Shown here: positions 34,358 to 42,500 of the stretch, one piece after another
How the letters are laid out: the number at the start of each line of letters is the position of its first letter
How positions within the stretch are numbered: position 1 is the stretch's first letter
Assembly (NCBI GenBank): GCA_963669405.2
Contig: CAXXHF010000002.1
Span: forward strand, 2,418,001 to 2,482,000
Source of the DNA: Aureisphaera sp963669405
GTDB lineage: Bacteria; Bacteroidota; Bacteroidia; Flavobacteriales; Flavobacteriaceae
Direction: 5' to 3'
Length of the DNA stretch: 64,000 bases
Notes under the pieces: model-generated
Seen by the model: only the letters and a program-made list of their open reading frames with translations
Database searches by the model: none
Told to the model about the DNA's origin: nothing
Translations under genes and position numbers: made by a program

Positions 34358-35062
34358 TTAAAGTGTTTCGTAAAATTTCATGATCTTAATGAAATCTTCA
34401 TCTTTAGACAATTTGAGCCTGTTTTCTTTCATATACTTCTTTATGCTTTCAGATTTATCTCCCAGGGATTTTAAAAACTTCTTCTTGGATTTTGGGATTT
34501 CAATAAAATTAAAATCAGCATCCATCCTAAAGTAAATGGGCGAGTCCTTGTACATGGCAGGGACATCTCTTGTCATACCCGTTTTGGCTTGTTGACTGGC
34601 ATTAAATACCTTACGCCATTTTTTGAATAAATTTATTTTTTCACCAACAAACAACACTTGAAAATATTCTAACTTTTTACTGTTAGGTTCAACCATGGTA
34701 ACAAAAAAACTATTGTTGATTCTAACAGTTTGCCCATTTGTTTTACTGAGAACGTTAGCTGTTTTAACATCTGAAGATTCTTTTATTTCAACGATGTCTT
34801 CATATGCATTGTACCGAAGAAGCACATCTTTTTTATAGACTTCTTCATTTTTATAAACAGTCCCGGCAAGAAAATTCACATTATAATATGGACTCCCCTT
34901 TATTTCCCCTCTATCACCAATAGAGTCGTATTTTATTCTAAGTAAATTGTTTATGTTCGCAAGGTTGTACCTGTTATTGTTAGTTCCTGATCTAAGCGTG
35001 GTTTGAGAAAATGATAAGAAGGATGTAGTCAGTAAAAAAAGAAAAAATAATCTAAGCTTCAT
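34358..35062 (-). CDS. Secreted protein of unknown function, tandem paralogue 2 of 3
   Basis: A 234-aa protein from ATG 35062, chosen because it opens a clean signal peptide (MKLRLFFLFLLTTSFLSFSQ) 18 bases after a -7-like box; the frame runs further upstream. Family features are KGSPYYNVNF, LLRYNAYEDI, NLFKKWRKVF, TGMTRDVPAMYKD, PKSKKKFLKSL and a C-terminal KFYETL. Function unknown. The three paralogues are diverged, so the duplications are old, and each copy keeps its own promoter and terminator region. Confidence 0.78.
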   Translation of the reverse strand: MKLRLFFLFLLTTSFLSFSQTTLRSGTNNNRYNLANINNLLRIKYDSIGDRGEIKGSPYYNVNFLAGTVYKNEEVYKKDVLLRYNAYEDIVEIKESSDVKTANVLSKTNGQTVRINNSFFVTMVEPNSKKLEYFQVLFVGEKINLFKKWRKVFNASQQAKTGMTRDVPAMYKDSPIYFRMDADFNFIEIPKSKKKFLKSLGDKSESIKKYMKENRLKLSKDEDFIKIMKFYETL

Positions 35063-35080
35063 GAAAAATATAATTTGGGC

Positions 35081-35088
35081 TAAAGATA
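35081..35088 (-). promoter_or_regulatory. Probable -7 box for paralogue 2
   Basis: On the minus strand TATCTTTA, seven of eight to TAnnTTTG, 18 bases before ATG 35062 and next to the upstream terminator. Confidence 0.5.
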
Positions 35089-35089
35089 A

Positions 35090-35117
35090 AAAAACCACTT
35101 TCTAGAAAGTGGTTTTT
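35090..35117. terminator. Symmetric terminator between paralogues 3 and 2
   Basis: A perfectly self-complementary element: A-run, CCACTTT, CTAG, AAAGTGG, T-run. It can terminate on either strand and here serves the minus-strand gene ending at 35154. Confidence 0.88.
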
Positions 35118-35153
35118 ATGCAATTAAGCAAGTTGTTTTATGAAATCTAATTT

Positions 35154-35855
35154 TTATAGAGAGTCATAGTATCGTAATAGCTTCACCAAGGCATATTCCT
35201 TGTTAATGTTAAGTCTATTTTCGTTAGCATATTTTTTAAGTTCTTTTTTCTTGTTTCCAAGAATACTGAATTTACCATTTCTGGATTTTGGAAATGCTTT
35301 CACAGATCCACTTTCTTTATCAGCTAAGAAATAAAACTGTTTCTCTTTATACAAAGCAGGGATGTCACGAGTAAGTCCAGACATAGATTCAGATCCTTCT
35401 GAATACTCTTTGGTAATCTTCTTGTATAAATCGAATTTCTCTCCTTCATGAACTACCATAAAATAACCTGAAGTAGTAAGTCCTTCTTTGTTTGGTACAT
35501 AAACAAATACCTTATTAAGGATTTTTGCATAAACGTCTGGTGATTTCACCATAACACGGGCAGTTCTGTTGTGGTCGTCGATCTTGGTCTTAACTTCGAT
35601 CTCATCTCTAAGGGCGTTGTAGCGAATTGCAACACCACTGGCTAAAACCTTTCCATCTCTGATAATATTTCCTTTTCTAAACTCTACATTCTCGTAGGGA
35701 GAACCAGAAATACGCTCGGTAGAGGCGTAGGCCTTAATAGGTGTGTTAGAAACATATTGAGTTGGAGACTGCTCATCTGAAGCCATTTGTCCAAATACAG
35801 AGCTGGAGCCAACTAGGAAAAGTGAGAAAGCAAGAATTGCCAATTGTTTTTTCAT
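35154..35855 (-). CDS. Secreted protein of unknown function, tandem paralogue 3 of 3
   Basis: A 233-aa protein from ATG 35855, which opens a signal peptide (LAILAFSLFLVGSSSVFGQ); earlier in-frame codons add unrelated residues. Shared features are SGSPYENVEF, AIRYNALRDEIEV, FDLYKKITKEY, MSGLTRDIPALYKE, FPKSRNGK and a C-terminal RYYDSL in place of YYETL. Function unknown. It is the most upstream of the three and is followed by a strong terminator. Confidence 0.78.
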   Translation of the reverse strand: MKKQLAILAFSLFLVGSSSVFGQMASDEQSPTQYVSNTPIKAYASTERISGSPYENVEFRKGNIIRDGKVLASGVAIRYNALRDEIEVKTKIDDHNRTARVMVKSPDVYAKILNKVFVYVPNKEGLTTSGYFMVVHEGEKFDLYKKITKEYSEGSESMSGLTRDIPALYKEKQFYFLADKESGSVKAFPKSRNGKFSILGNKKKELKKYANENRLNINKEYALVKLLRYYDSL

Positions 35856-35876
35856 AGTATTTATTTTTTTAGATGA

Positions 35877-35884
35877 TAAAATTA
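35877..35884 (-). promoter_or_regulatory. Probable -7 box for paralogue 3
   Basis: On the minus strand TAATTTTA, seven of eight to TAnnTTTG, 21 bases before ATG 35855. The rest of the 224-base gap up to 36080 holds a short GTGCT/AGCAC hairpin (36048-36062) and nothing else recognisable. Confidence 0.45.
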
Positions 35885-36079
35885 GGTTTATTGAGTTATT
35901 CAACGAACTTTTTAAACCTATGATTTATAAACGCGGGGGAAAACTTCATGAAATCATCTCAGCGCGTTCATTTTGTAAAGGCAGCTGCGAATATATAAAA
36001 TCTGAAATTTTAAGGTGTTAAAAATGAGTAAAAAATGAGAAGTTGTGCTATGAAAGCACGATTTCCCGAAATAAACTTC

Positions 36080-38188
36080 CTATTTTAACAGTTTAATGGC
36101 TGTTTCTGTTTCGCTTACAGGTAATTTGCAGGTATTATTCACACACACATAAATCAATGTTTTTCCTTCCAAAAAGCGTCCTTTCAGCAAAGGAAGTTCT
36201 GCTGCTTTTGTACTACCAGCAACAAGGGAATTTGGTAAAAATTGAATGTTCATTTCTGATACTTTTTGAATAGCATCTGATCCAACGACGACAATTTCAT
36301 AATATTCTGATTGGTAATGAGCCAATAAATCAAGCCAATTAGAAAAACCACTTGGGTATTTTTCCATTTCACGAGCAACATTTTTTAGCATCTGTTTGGC
36401 AACATCTGCATATTGCTTATGGTCAAAATGATGGGAGAGTACAAATAAGTTCTTAGCCATTATAGAATTAGAAGCCGGAATTACATTGTCTCTATATTCA
36501 AAATTCCTGGTTACAATTTCTGGATCATCACTGGAGGTAAAATAAAACATACCACTTTCGCTATCAAAAAACTTTTCAAATGCATAATCTGATAATTTTC
36601 TGGAAGTTATAAGCCATTGTTCATCCAAGGTAACTTCATAAAGAGCAATGAAAGCATTAATAACAGCAGCGTAATCTTCTAAATAACCATTTATAGTACT
36701 CTTTCCATCTTTGTAACTGTGAAAAAGAGCTCCATCTTCCCGTAACTGATTTTCAAGAATAAAAGTCCCACTTTTTAATGCAGTTGATAGATAAGAAGGA
36801 TTCTGAAACACTTTATAAGCATCCACATATCCTTTAATCATAAGGCCATTCCATGAAGTAAGCGTTTTGTCGTCCAATCGTGGTTTAATGCGTTTATTTC
36901 GATAATTCAGTAATTTCGATTTCCAATCTTTCTTTTTTTGGACCAAAGATTCTAGGGTTAAACCATGAGTTTGAACAAAGGAAGAATCGTTTTGATTTCG
37001 GATTAAAACATATTTGCCTTCTTCTTCCCACTTTCCAAAATCATTTACATTGTAATAAGCAGCAAATAAATTAAAATCATCATTCAATTGAGATTTCAAT
37101 TCTTCTTCAGAGTATATGTAAAATGCTCCTTCCTCAAGCTCTCCAGAATCAGTTTCACTGTCAGCATCTAAAGAAGAATAAAAAGCCCCTTGTTCATTGG
37201 TCATTTCCCGTTCAATAAAAGTCAAGGTTTCTTCTACAACTTCTTTATAAAGTGGTTCTTGATTGATTGAAAAAGCATGACTGTATAAGCTTACTAACTG
37301 TGCATTGTCGTAGAGCATTTTTTCAAAATGAGGAACATGCCATCTCTCATCAGTGCTATAACGGGCAAATCCTCCGCCAATATGATCGTAAACCCCACCG
37401 TAAGCCATTTTTTCCAAGGATAGTGTTACTTGTTGAAATAGCTTTTCGTCATTATTTGTAGCTGCTTGCCTAAGCAAGTATTCCCAATTACTAGGAGTCA
37501 TAAATTTTGGAGCTCCCCTAAATCCACCATAAACAGTATCGAAACGAACGCTCCAAGAATCTATAATAGATTGTGTGTCGTAAGCTGCAAAATCAAGTTC
37601 TTCGTTGTTAAGCGTAATAAGGTCTACATTTTTTATGCCTTCTTCGAGACGCGAAGCATAAGCATCGAGCCTTCCGGGTTCTTCTTTGTAAAGTGTTTGT
37701 ATCTGATCGATGGCTTGTATCCATTCCTCTTTCGGGAAATATGTCCCTCCCCATACAGGCCTACCATCGGGTAAAGTGATGACGTTAAGGGGCCATCCTG
37801 CACGACCCGTCATAAGTTGTACAGCATTGATATATACCTGATCCACATCAGGGCGTTCTTCCCTATCTACCTTTACAGAAATAAAATCTTTGTTCATCAC
37901 AGCAGCAACAGTAGAATCCTCGAAACTTTCTCGCTCCATAACATGACACCAATGGCAAGCTGCATAACCAATGCTAACAATCATTAATTTATCTTCCTGT
38001 TTGGCTTTTTCCAAAGTGGTTTCATTCCAGGGCATCCAATTAACGGGATTATGAGCATGTTGCAATAAGTAAGGGCTGGTCTCATTAATCAGGGCATTTG
38101 TGTAGCGATGTTTTTTCAAATTCTCTTTTTTTGAAGTGTTACAAGAAGTGACAACGATGAGCAGGGATAAAACAATGTATTTGGTCAT
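36080..38188 (-). CDS. DUF255 thioredoxin-like lipoprotein (YyaL/SPATA20 type)
   Basis: A 702-aa protein from ATG 38188, chosen because a perfect -7 box lies 18 bases upstream and because it gives a lipoprotein signal (IVVTSC with lipidated Cys16). The N-terminal thioredoxin-like domain has NETSPYLLQHAHNPVNW and the unusual CHWCH motif at 78-82, followed by VKVDREERPDVDQVY. The long C-terminal part is an alpha/alpha-barrel-like region (YGGFRGAPKFMTPSNW, DDKTLTSWNGLMIKGY). This is the widespread YyaL/SPATA20 family whose biochemical role is not settled. Most homologues are cytoplasmic, so the lipid anchor here is worth noting. Confidence 0.9.
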   Translation of the reverse strand: MTKYIVLSLLIVVTSCNTSKKENLKKHRYTNALINETSPYLLQHAHNPVNWMPWNETTLEKAKQEDKLMIVSIGYAACHWCHVMERESFEDSTVAAVMNKDFISVKVDREERPDVDQVYINAVQLMTGRAGWPLNVITLPDGRPVWGGTYFPKEEWIQAIDQIQTLYKEEPGRLDAYASRLEEGIKNVDLITLNNEELDFAAYDTQSIIDSWSVRFDTVYGGFRGAPKFMTPSNWEYLLRQAATNNDEKLFQQVTLSLEKMAYGGVYDHIGGGFARYSTDERWHVPHFEKMLYDNAQLVSLYSHAFSINQEPLYKEVVEETLTFIEREMTNEQGAFYSSLDADSETDSGELEEGAFYIYSEEELKSQLNDDFNLFAAYYNVNDFGKWEEEGKYVLIRNQNDSSFVQTHGLTLESLVQKKKDWKSKLLNYRNKRIKPRLDDKTLTSWNGLMIKGYVDAYKVFQNPSYLSTALKSGTFILENQLREDGALFHSYKDGKSTINGYLEDYAAVINAFIALYEVTLDEQWLITSRKLSDYAFEKFFDSESGMFYFTSSDDPEIVTRNFEYRDNVIPASNSIMAKNLFVLSHHFDHKQYADVAKQMLKNVAREMEKYPSGFSNWLDLLAHYQSEYYEIVVVGSDAIQKVSEMNIQFLPNSLVAGSTKAAELPLLKGRFLEGKTLIYVCVNNTCKLPVSETETAIKLLK

Positions 38189-38206
38189 TGAAAGAGTGTT
38201 ATAAAA

Positions 38207-38214
38207 CAAAAATA
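38207..38214 (-). promoter_or_regulatory. -7 box TATTTTTG for the DUF255 gene
   Basis: A perfect TAnnTTTG match on the minus strand, 18 bases before ATG 38188. Confidence 0.65.
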
Positions 38215-38262
38215 CGCTTTTGAGATTTCAAAAACGTATTTAATAAAAACATTGGAGAGAAG

Positions 38263-38463
38263 TTATCTTACCTCGAAAGTAATTTTAACATTTACCCGAA
38301 ACTCGGTAACATCATCCCCATTTACTATTGCGCTTTGTTCATTCACATAAACCGAACGTATGTTTTTAATACTTTTTCCTGCATGCTTTACAGCATTCCT
38401 TGTGGCGTCTTCCCAACTTCTGTCAGAATTTGCCAATACTTCAATCACTTTAAGTACTGCCAT
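38263..38463 (-). CDS. Dodecin family protein
   Basis: A 66-aa protein of the length and pattern of dodecins, small dodecamers that store flavin or CoA-type ligands: MAVLKVIEVLANSDRSWEDATRNAV, then a helix and three strands ending RVNVKITFEVR. In flavin-binding dodecins a tryptophan in an IRWVEV-like strand stacks on the ring; here the strand reads IRSVYV, with Ser37 at that place, so flavin stacking may be altered. A -7-like TAACTTAG on the minus strand (38490-38497) lies 26 bases before the ATG. Confidence 0.9.
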   Translation of the reverse strand: MAVLKVIEVLANSDRSWEDATRNAVKHAGKSIKNIRSVYVNEQSAIVNGDDVTEFRVNVKITFEVR

Positions 38464-38532
38464 GTTATTTTTACTTTAGGTTAATAATTCTAAGTTACAG
38501 AATATTATCCTAAGTACACAAAAAAGTAGAAA

Positions 38533-39453
38533 TTATCCATTTACAGCTTCCACTGTGGTTACTTTACCATGGAGCATTTCCCTAAGCATGGTCTCTATTC
38601 CATTTTTTAAAGTGACAGTAGAAGAAGGGCAGCCACTACAGGCACCTTGTAAAATGACCCGAACAGTTTTGGTTTCTTCATTGAAAGAGTCGAAAGCAAT
38701 ATGTCCTCCGTCACCAGCAACTGCAGGTCGAATATACTCATCTAAAATTGAAATGATTTCTTTTTCAATTTCAGTAACGGGTTGTTTTTCGTTGGTTGTT
38801 GCGGAGGCCCCTGAAGAATCTTCCGCAGCTTCTTTATGGCCATCTAAGATTGCATCATCAAAAATGGGTTTGCCTTCTTCAATATAGGCACGAATAAACT
38901 CCCTTACTTCCATAGAAATCTCTTGCCATTCAACAATATCATACTTCATGACCGACACGTAATTGGAACTAATAAAAATTTCTTTTACAAATGGAAAACC
39001 AAATAAAGCCTGAGCTAGTGGAGCATTTCGTGTGTCATCAATGCTTTTAAATTCAAAAATACCATCAACAATGGGTTTGTTGGAAACAAATTTCATTACG
39101 GTAGGATTGGGAGTACTCTCAGCATAGATGGTTACGGGTATTTTTTTAACAGAGTCTACCTCATGAACTACGGGTTGCCCAGAATTCAGATATTCTTCAA
39201 TACTTTCAGCTACCTCTTTTTGAACCTCTTCCCAACTCACAATATTGTATTTTTCAATAGCAATGAAGTTTTGTGAAATATAAACGGTTTTAACAAATGG
39301 AAGGTGAAATAATTGTTGGGCAATTGGACTAGGCGCAGCCTCTTCAATATTGCCAAATTCGTAACTATTTGTTTGAGTTAAGAAAGAATTTACAATAAAT
39401 TTAACAATATTTTCGTTTTTAGTGGGCTGGATGGAAATGTTAAATTGAGGCAT
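38533..39453 (-). CDS. Nfu-type iron-sulfur scaffold with two N-terminal Nfu domains
   Basis: A 306-aa Fe-S cluster carrier. Residues about 1-95 (ISIQPTKNENIVKFIVN to NSGQPVV) and about 108-200 (ESTPNPTVMKFVSN to EEGKPIF) are two copies of the Nfu N-terminal domain. After an acidic/Ser-rich linker, the C-terminal NifU domain holds the cluster-binding cysteines in GACSGCPSSTVTLK, preceded by IRPAVAGDGGHIAFD. Most Nfu proteins have one N-terminal domain; the doubled form may be usual in this lineage. It diverges from the giant repeat protein, and both have clear -7 boxes in the 74-base gap. Confidence 0.93.
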   Translation of the reverse strand: MPQFNISIQPTKNENIVKFIVNSFLTQTNSYEFGNIEEAAPSPIAQQLFHLPFVKTVYISQNFIAIEKYNIVSWEEVQKEVAESIEEYLNSGQPVVHEVDSVKKIPVTIYAESTPNPTVMKFVSNKPIVDGIFEFKSIDDTRNAPLAQALFGFPFVKEIFISSNYVSVMKYDIVEWQEISMEVREFIRAYIEEGKPIFDDAILDGHKEAAEDSSGASATTNEKQPVTEIEKEIISILDEYIRPAVAGDGGHIAFDSFNEETKTVRVILQGACSGCPSSTVTLKNGIETMLREMLHGKVTTVEAVNG

Positions 39454-39469
39454 TAGGTGCTTTTTTTTG

Positions 39470-39477
39470 CAAAATTA
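39470..39477 (-). promoter_or_regulatory. -7 box TAATTTTG for the Nfu gene
   Basis: A perfect TAnnTTTG match on the minus strand, 16 bases before the ATG at 39453. Confidence 0.65.
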
Positions 39478-39500
39478 GGAAAGAAAACCAATGTATTCAA

Positions 39501-39508
39501 TATATTTG
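39501..39508 (+). promoter_or_regulatory. -7 box TATATTTG for the repeat surface protein
   Basis: A perfect TAnnTTTG match, 19 bases before the ATG at 39528, back to back with the Nfu promoter. Confidence 0.65.
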
Positions 39509-39527
39509 GCAACTTAATAACCTATTT

Positions 39528-42500
39528 ATGAAGAAACTATTACTCCCGCTAGTTTTGCTCTTCAATGGTGTCATCTTTTCCCAAATCACCGTAGATGAAA
39601 CCATGACTACACAACAGTTAGTCGAAGACATACTAATTAACGGGACTTGTGCAAGTGTTTCAAATTTTACACAAAGCACAGGATCTGACTTTGGTGATGT
39701 AAATGGAATAGCTGCATTTGATGCAAATGGCTCAGATTTTCCTTTTGCAACAGGTATTGTTTTAACCTCTGGAGATGTTTCTAGAGTGCCTGGTGGAAAT
39801 GTGAATCTATTGAGTGATGGAGGTAACGGATGGCCAGGAGATGCAGACCTAGAAGCTAATACTACAGCTGTAAATACTAATAATGCCTCTTGGATTCAAT
39901 TCGATTTCGTTCCTCTGGTGGGAGAAATTAGTTTTGATTTTATCATGGCTTCTGAAGAGTATAATCAATTCTTCGAATGTACTTTTTCCGATGCCTTTGC
40001 ATTTATACTAACAGATCAAGTAACAGGAGTGGTGCAAAACTTGGCGGTATTGCCAGGAACCACGACACCAATAGAAGTTACTAATATTCGTGAGGATGTT
40101 CCAGGACAATGTGGAGCAGTTAATCCAGAATACTTCGATAAATATAATTTCGAACCCTTTAATATTGCTGCAGACGCTGCGATAGATTATAATGGACAAA
40201 CGGTTGAATTGACCGCAATGGGACCAGTAATAGTTGGAAACCCATATTCTATAAAATTGGTTATTGCAGATCAAGGAGATAATGCATATGATATATCAGT
40301 CTATTTAGAAGGAGGATCTTTTGATATTGGAGATGTAGATTTAGGTATAGACCTTACAGTAGTAGATGGTAATGCACGTTGTGAAGGACAGCCTTATACC
40401 ATTGTGCCAGACTTGGATGTGCCAGGAAATACGACTTTCGAATGGCAATTTGAAGATCCATTGGGTTCTGGTGTCTTTGTACCCTTTTCTCCACCTGAAA
40501 CCGGACCAACTCTAGAAGTGTCTACCACAGGTAACTATAAAATTATTGTCGACTTTGCAGGAAGTTGTACTTCCGAAGGCTCAGTTTTGGTTGAATTTGC
40601 ACCTCCCATAGTGGTAAATTCAAACCCAGATACATTAATAAAATGTGATTCCGATAACGATGGAATTGTAGATTTTCCTTTAAATGATGCAGATCCAGAC
40701 TTAACGTTAGGCGATCCTAATTTGGCAGTAAGCTATCATGGTACTTTTATTGATGCCGATATGGATCAATTACCCTTGACAATTCCGTATACAAATGATG
40801 ATCCCTATGATGATAGTGTTTGGGCACGAGTGTTTAGTTTGACTAGTAGTTGTTATGAAGTGATTGAGCTTCCTTTAGAAGTCCGCGACAGCCCCGTTGC
40901 GGTAACCCCGGCGGAACCACTTCGAAAGTGCGACGATGATGGTACTGAAGATGGCTTTACACTCTTCGACCTTACGGTTGTTGAGCCGGAGGTGCTTGGC
41001 GGGATGAGCCCCGTTGAGTTCGACATCTACTACTACGAGGATGAGACCGATGCGATCAACGCTGGGGACGTGGCGCTTACGGCCCCGGACTTTTCACTGG
41101 CGATCGCAGTTCCTAATAACTACCTAAACGCAGGTAATCCACAAACACTTTACATACTGGTCGTTGGCAACGTTAACAGCACGATGCCGAACAACGGCGC
41201 GAGCGGCTGTTACGATATCGTGGAGCTGGAGCTGATCGTGGACCCTTTGCCGGAGGACTTCGGCCCCTTCGAGATGATGCTCTGCGACGACGAGCTGAAC
41301 GGGAGCACTTCGGACGACGAGGTATCGACCTTCGACCTGACGAGCCAGGACGCTGCTGCTACGGGCGGCGACGACACGCTTGTGGTTACGTGGTACGAGA
41401 CCCCCGCTGACGAGGCCGCGAACAACCCGATCATGGGCCCGGACATGTACCAGAACACCTCTACGCCCCAGACGGTGATCGGACGTGTCACTACAGAATT
41501 TGATTGCAAACGCATAATTACCTTAACCCTTACAGTATTGCCTAATCCTAGTCCCAATACTGCACCTTCTGCTTTAGAGCTTTGCGATGACGACGACGAC
41601 GGTTTGGTCGGGGGTTTTTTGTTGACGGACCGGGACGCCGAGATCATCGACGGTGAGCCGGATGTGAATGTATTGTACTACGAGGGCCTACAGGAGGCCA
41701 TCGATGCGGTGGCGGGCACGGAGATCGTGAGCCCCTATACGAACATTACCCCGAACACCCAGGTGGTCTATGCCCGCGTCACGCGTGACACGCCGCCTGC
41801 GACGGTCCCCTGCTATAGTATTGTAGAATTGACACTGAACGTGATCGCGCTCCCGGACATGCCGGATGCGACGTTCCGGGACCCCTTCCTTTCGTGCGAC
41901 ACGGACGGCAGTGGCCAGGCGGTCTTCGATTTGACAGAGCAGGACACGGCTGTGCTCGGTGCTCAGGATGCGGTGGACTTCGAGCCGATCACCTACCACC
42001 CCTCGCAGGTGGACGCAGATATGAACACCAACGCGATCGACCCCGCCGATGCCTATGTGAGCACAGGGGGCGAGACCATCTGGGTGCGCCTGGAAAGCCT
42101 TGTCACCGGTTGTGCGAGGGTAACGCCCTTCGACCTTGTGGTGGGGGCCTTCCCGACCATCGGGGTGGGCAACGACCTTTTCGAGTGCGATGATGAGCTC
42201 AACGGCAGTACACCGGATGACGGGATATCCACCTTCGACCTTACGGTGAACACTGCATTGATCAACCTTGGTGACGACACCCTGGTGGTGGAATACTATG
42301 CCACCGCCGCGGATCAGGCGGCCGGTGTTGCCATAGCGGACCCCACTGCCTACCAGAACACGGTATCCTCCCCACAGCAGGAGGTCTTCGTTAGCGCCTT
42401 CAACGGTGAAGGCTGCGCTGCATCGAACAGCTTCTTCCTGAACGTGGAGCCGAACCCGGCCCCACTGGAGCCCACGGCCCTGATCGCCTGCGACGACGAC

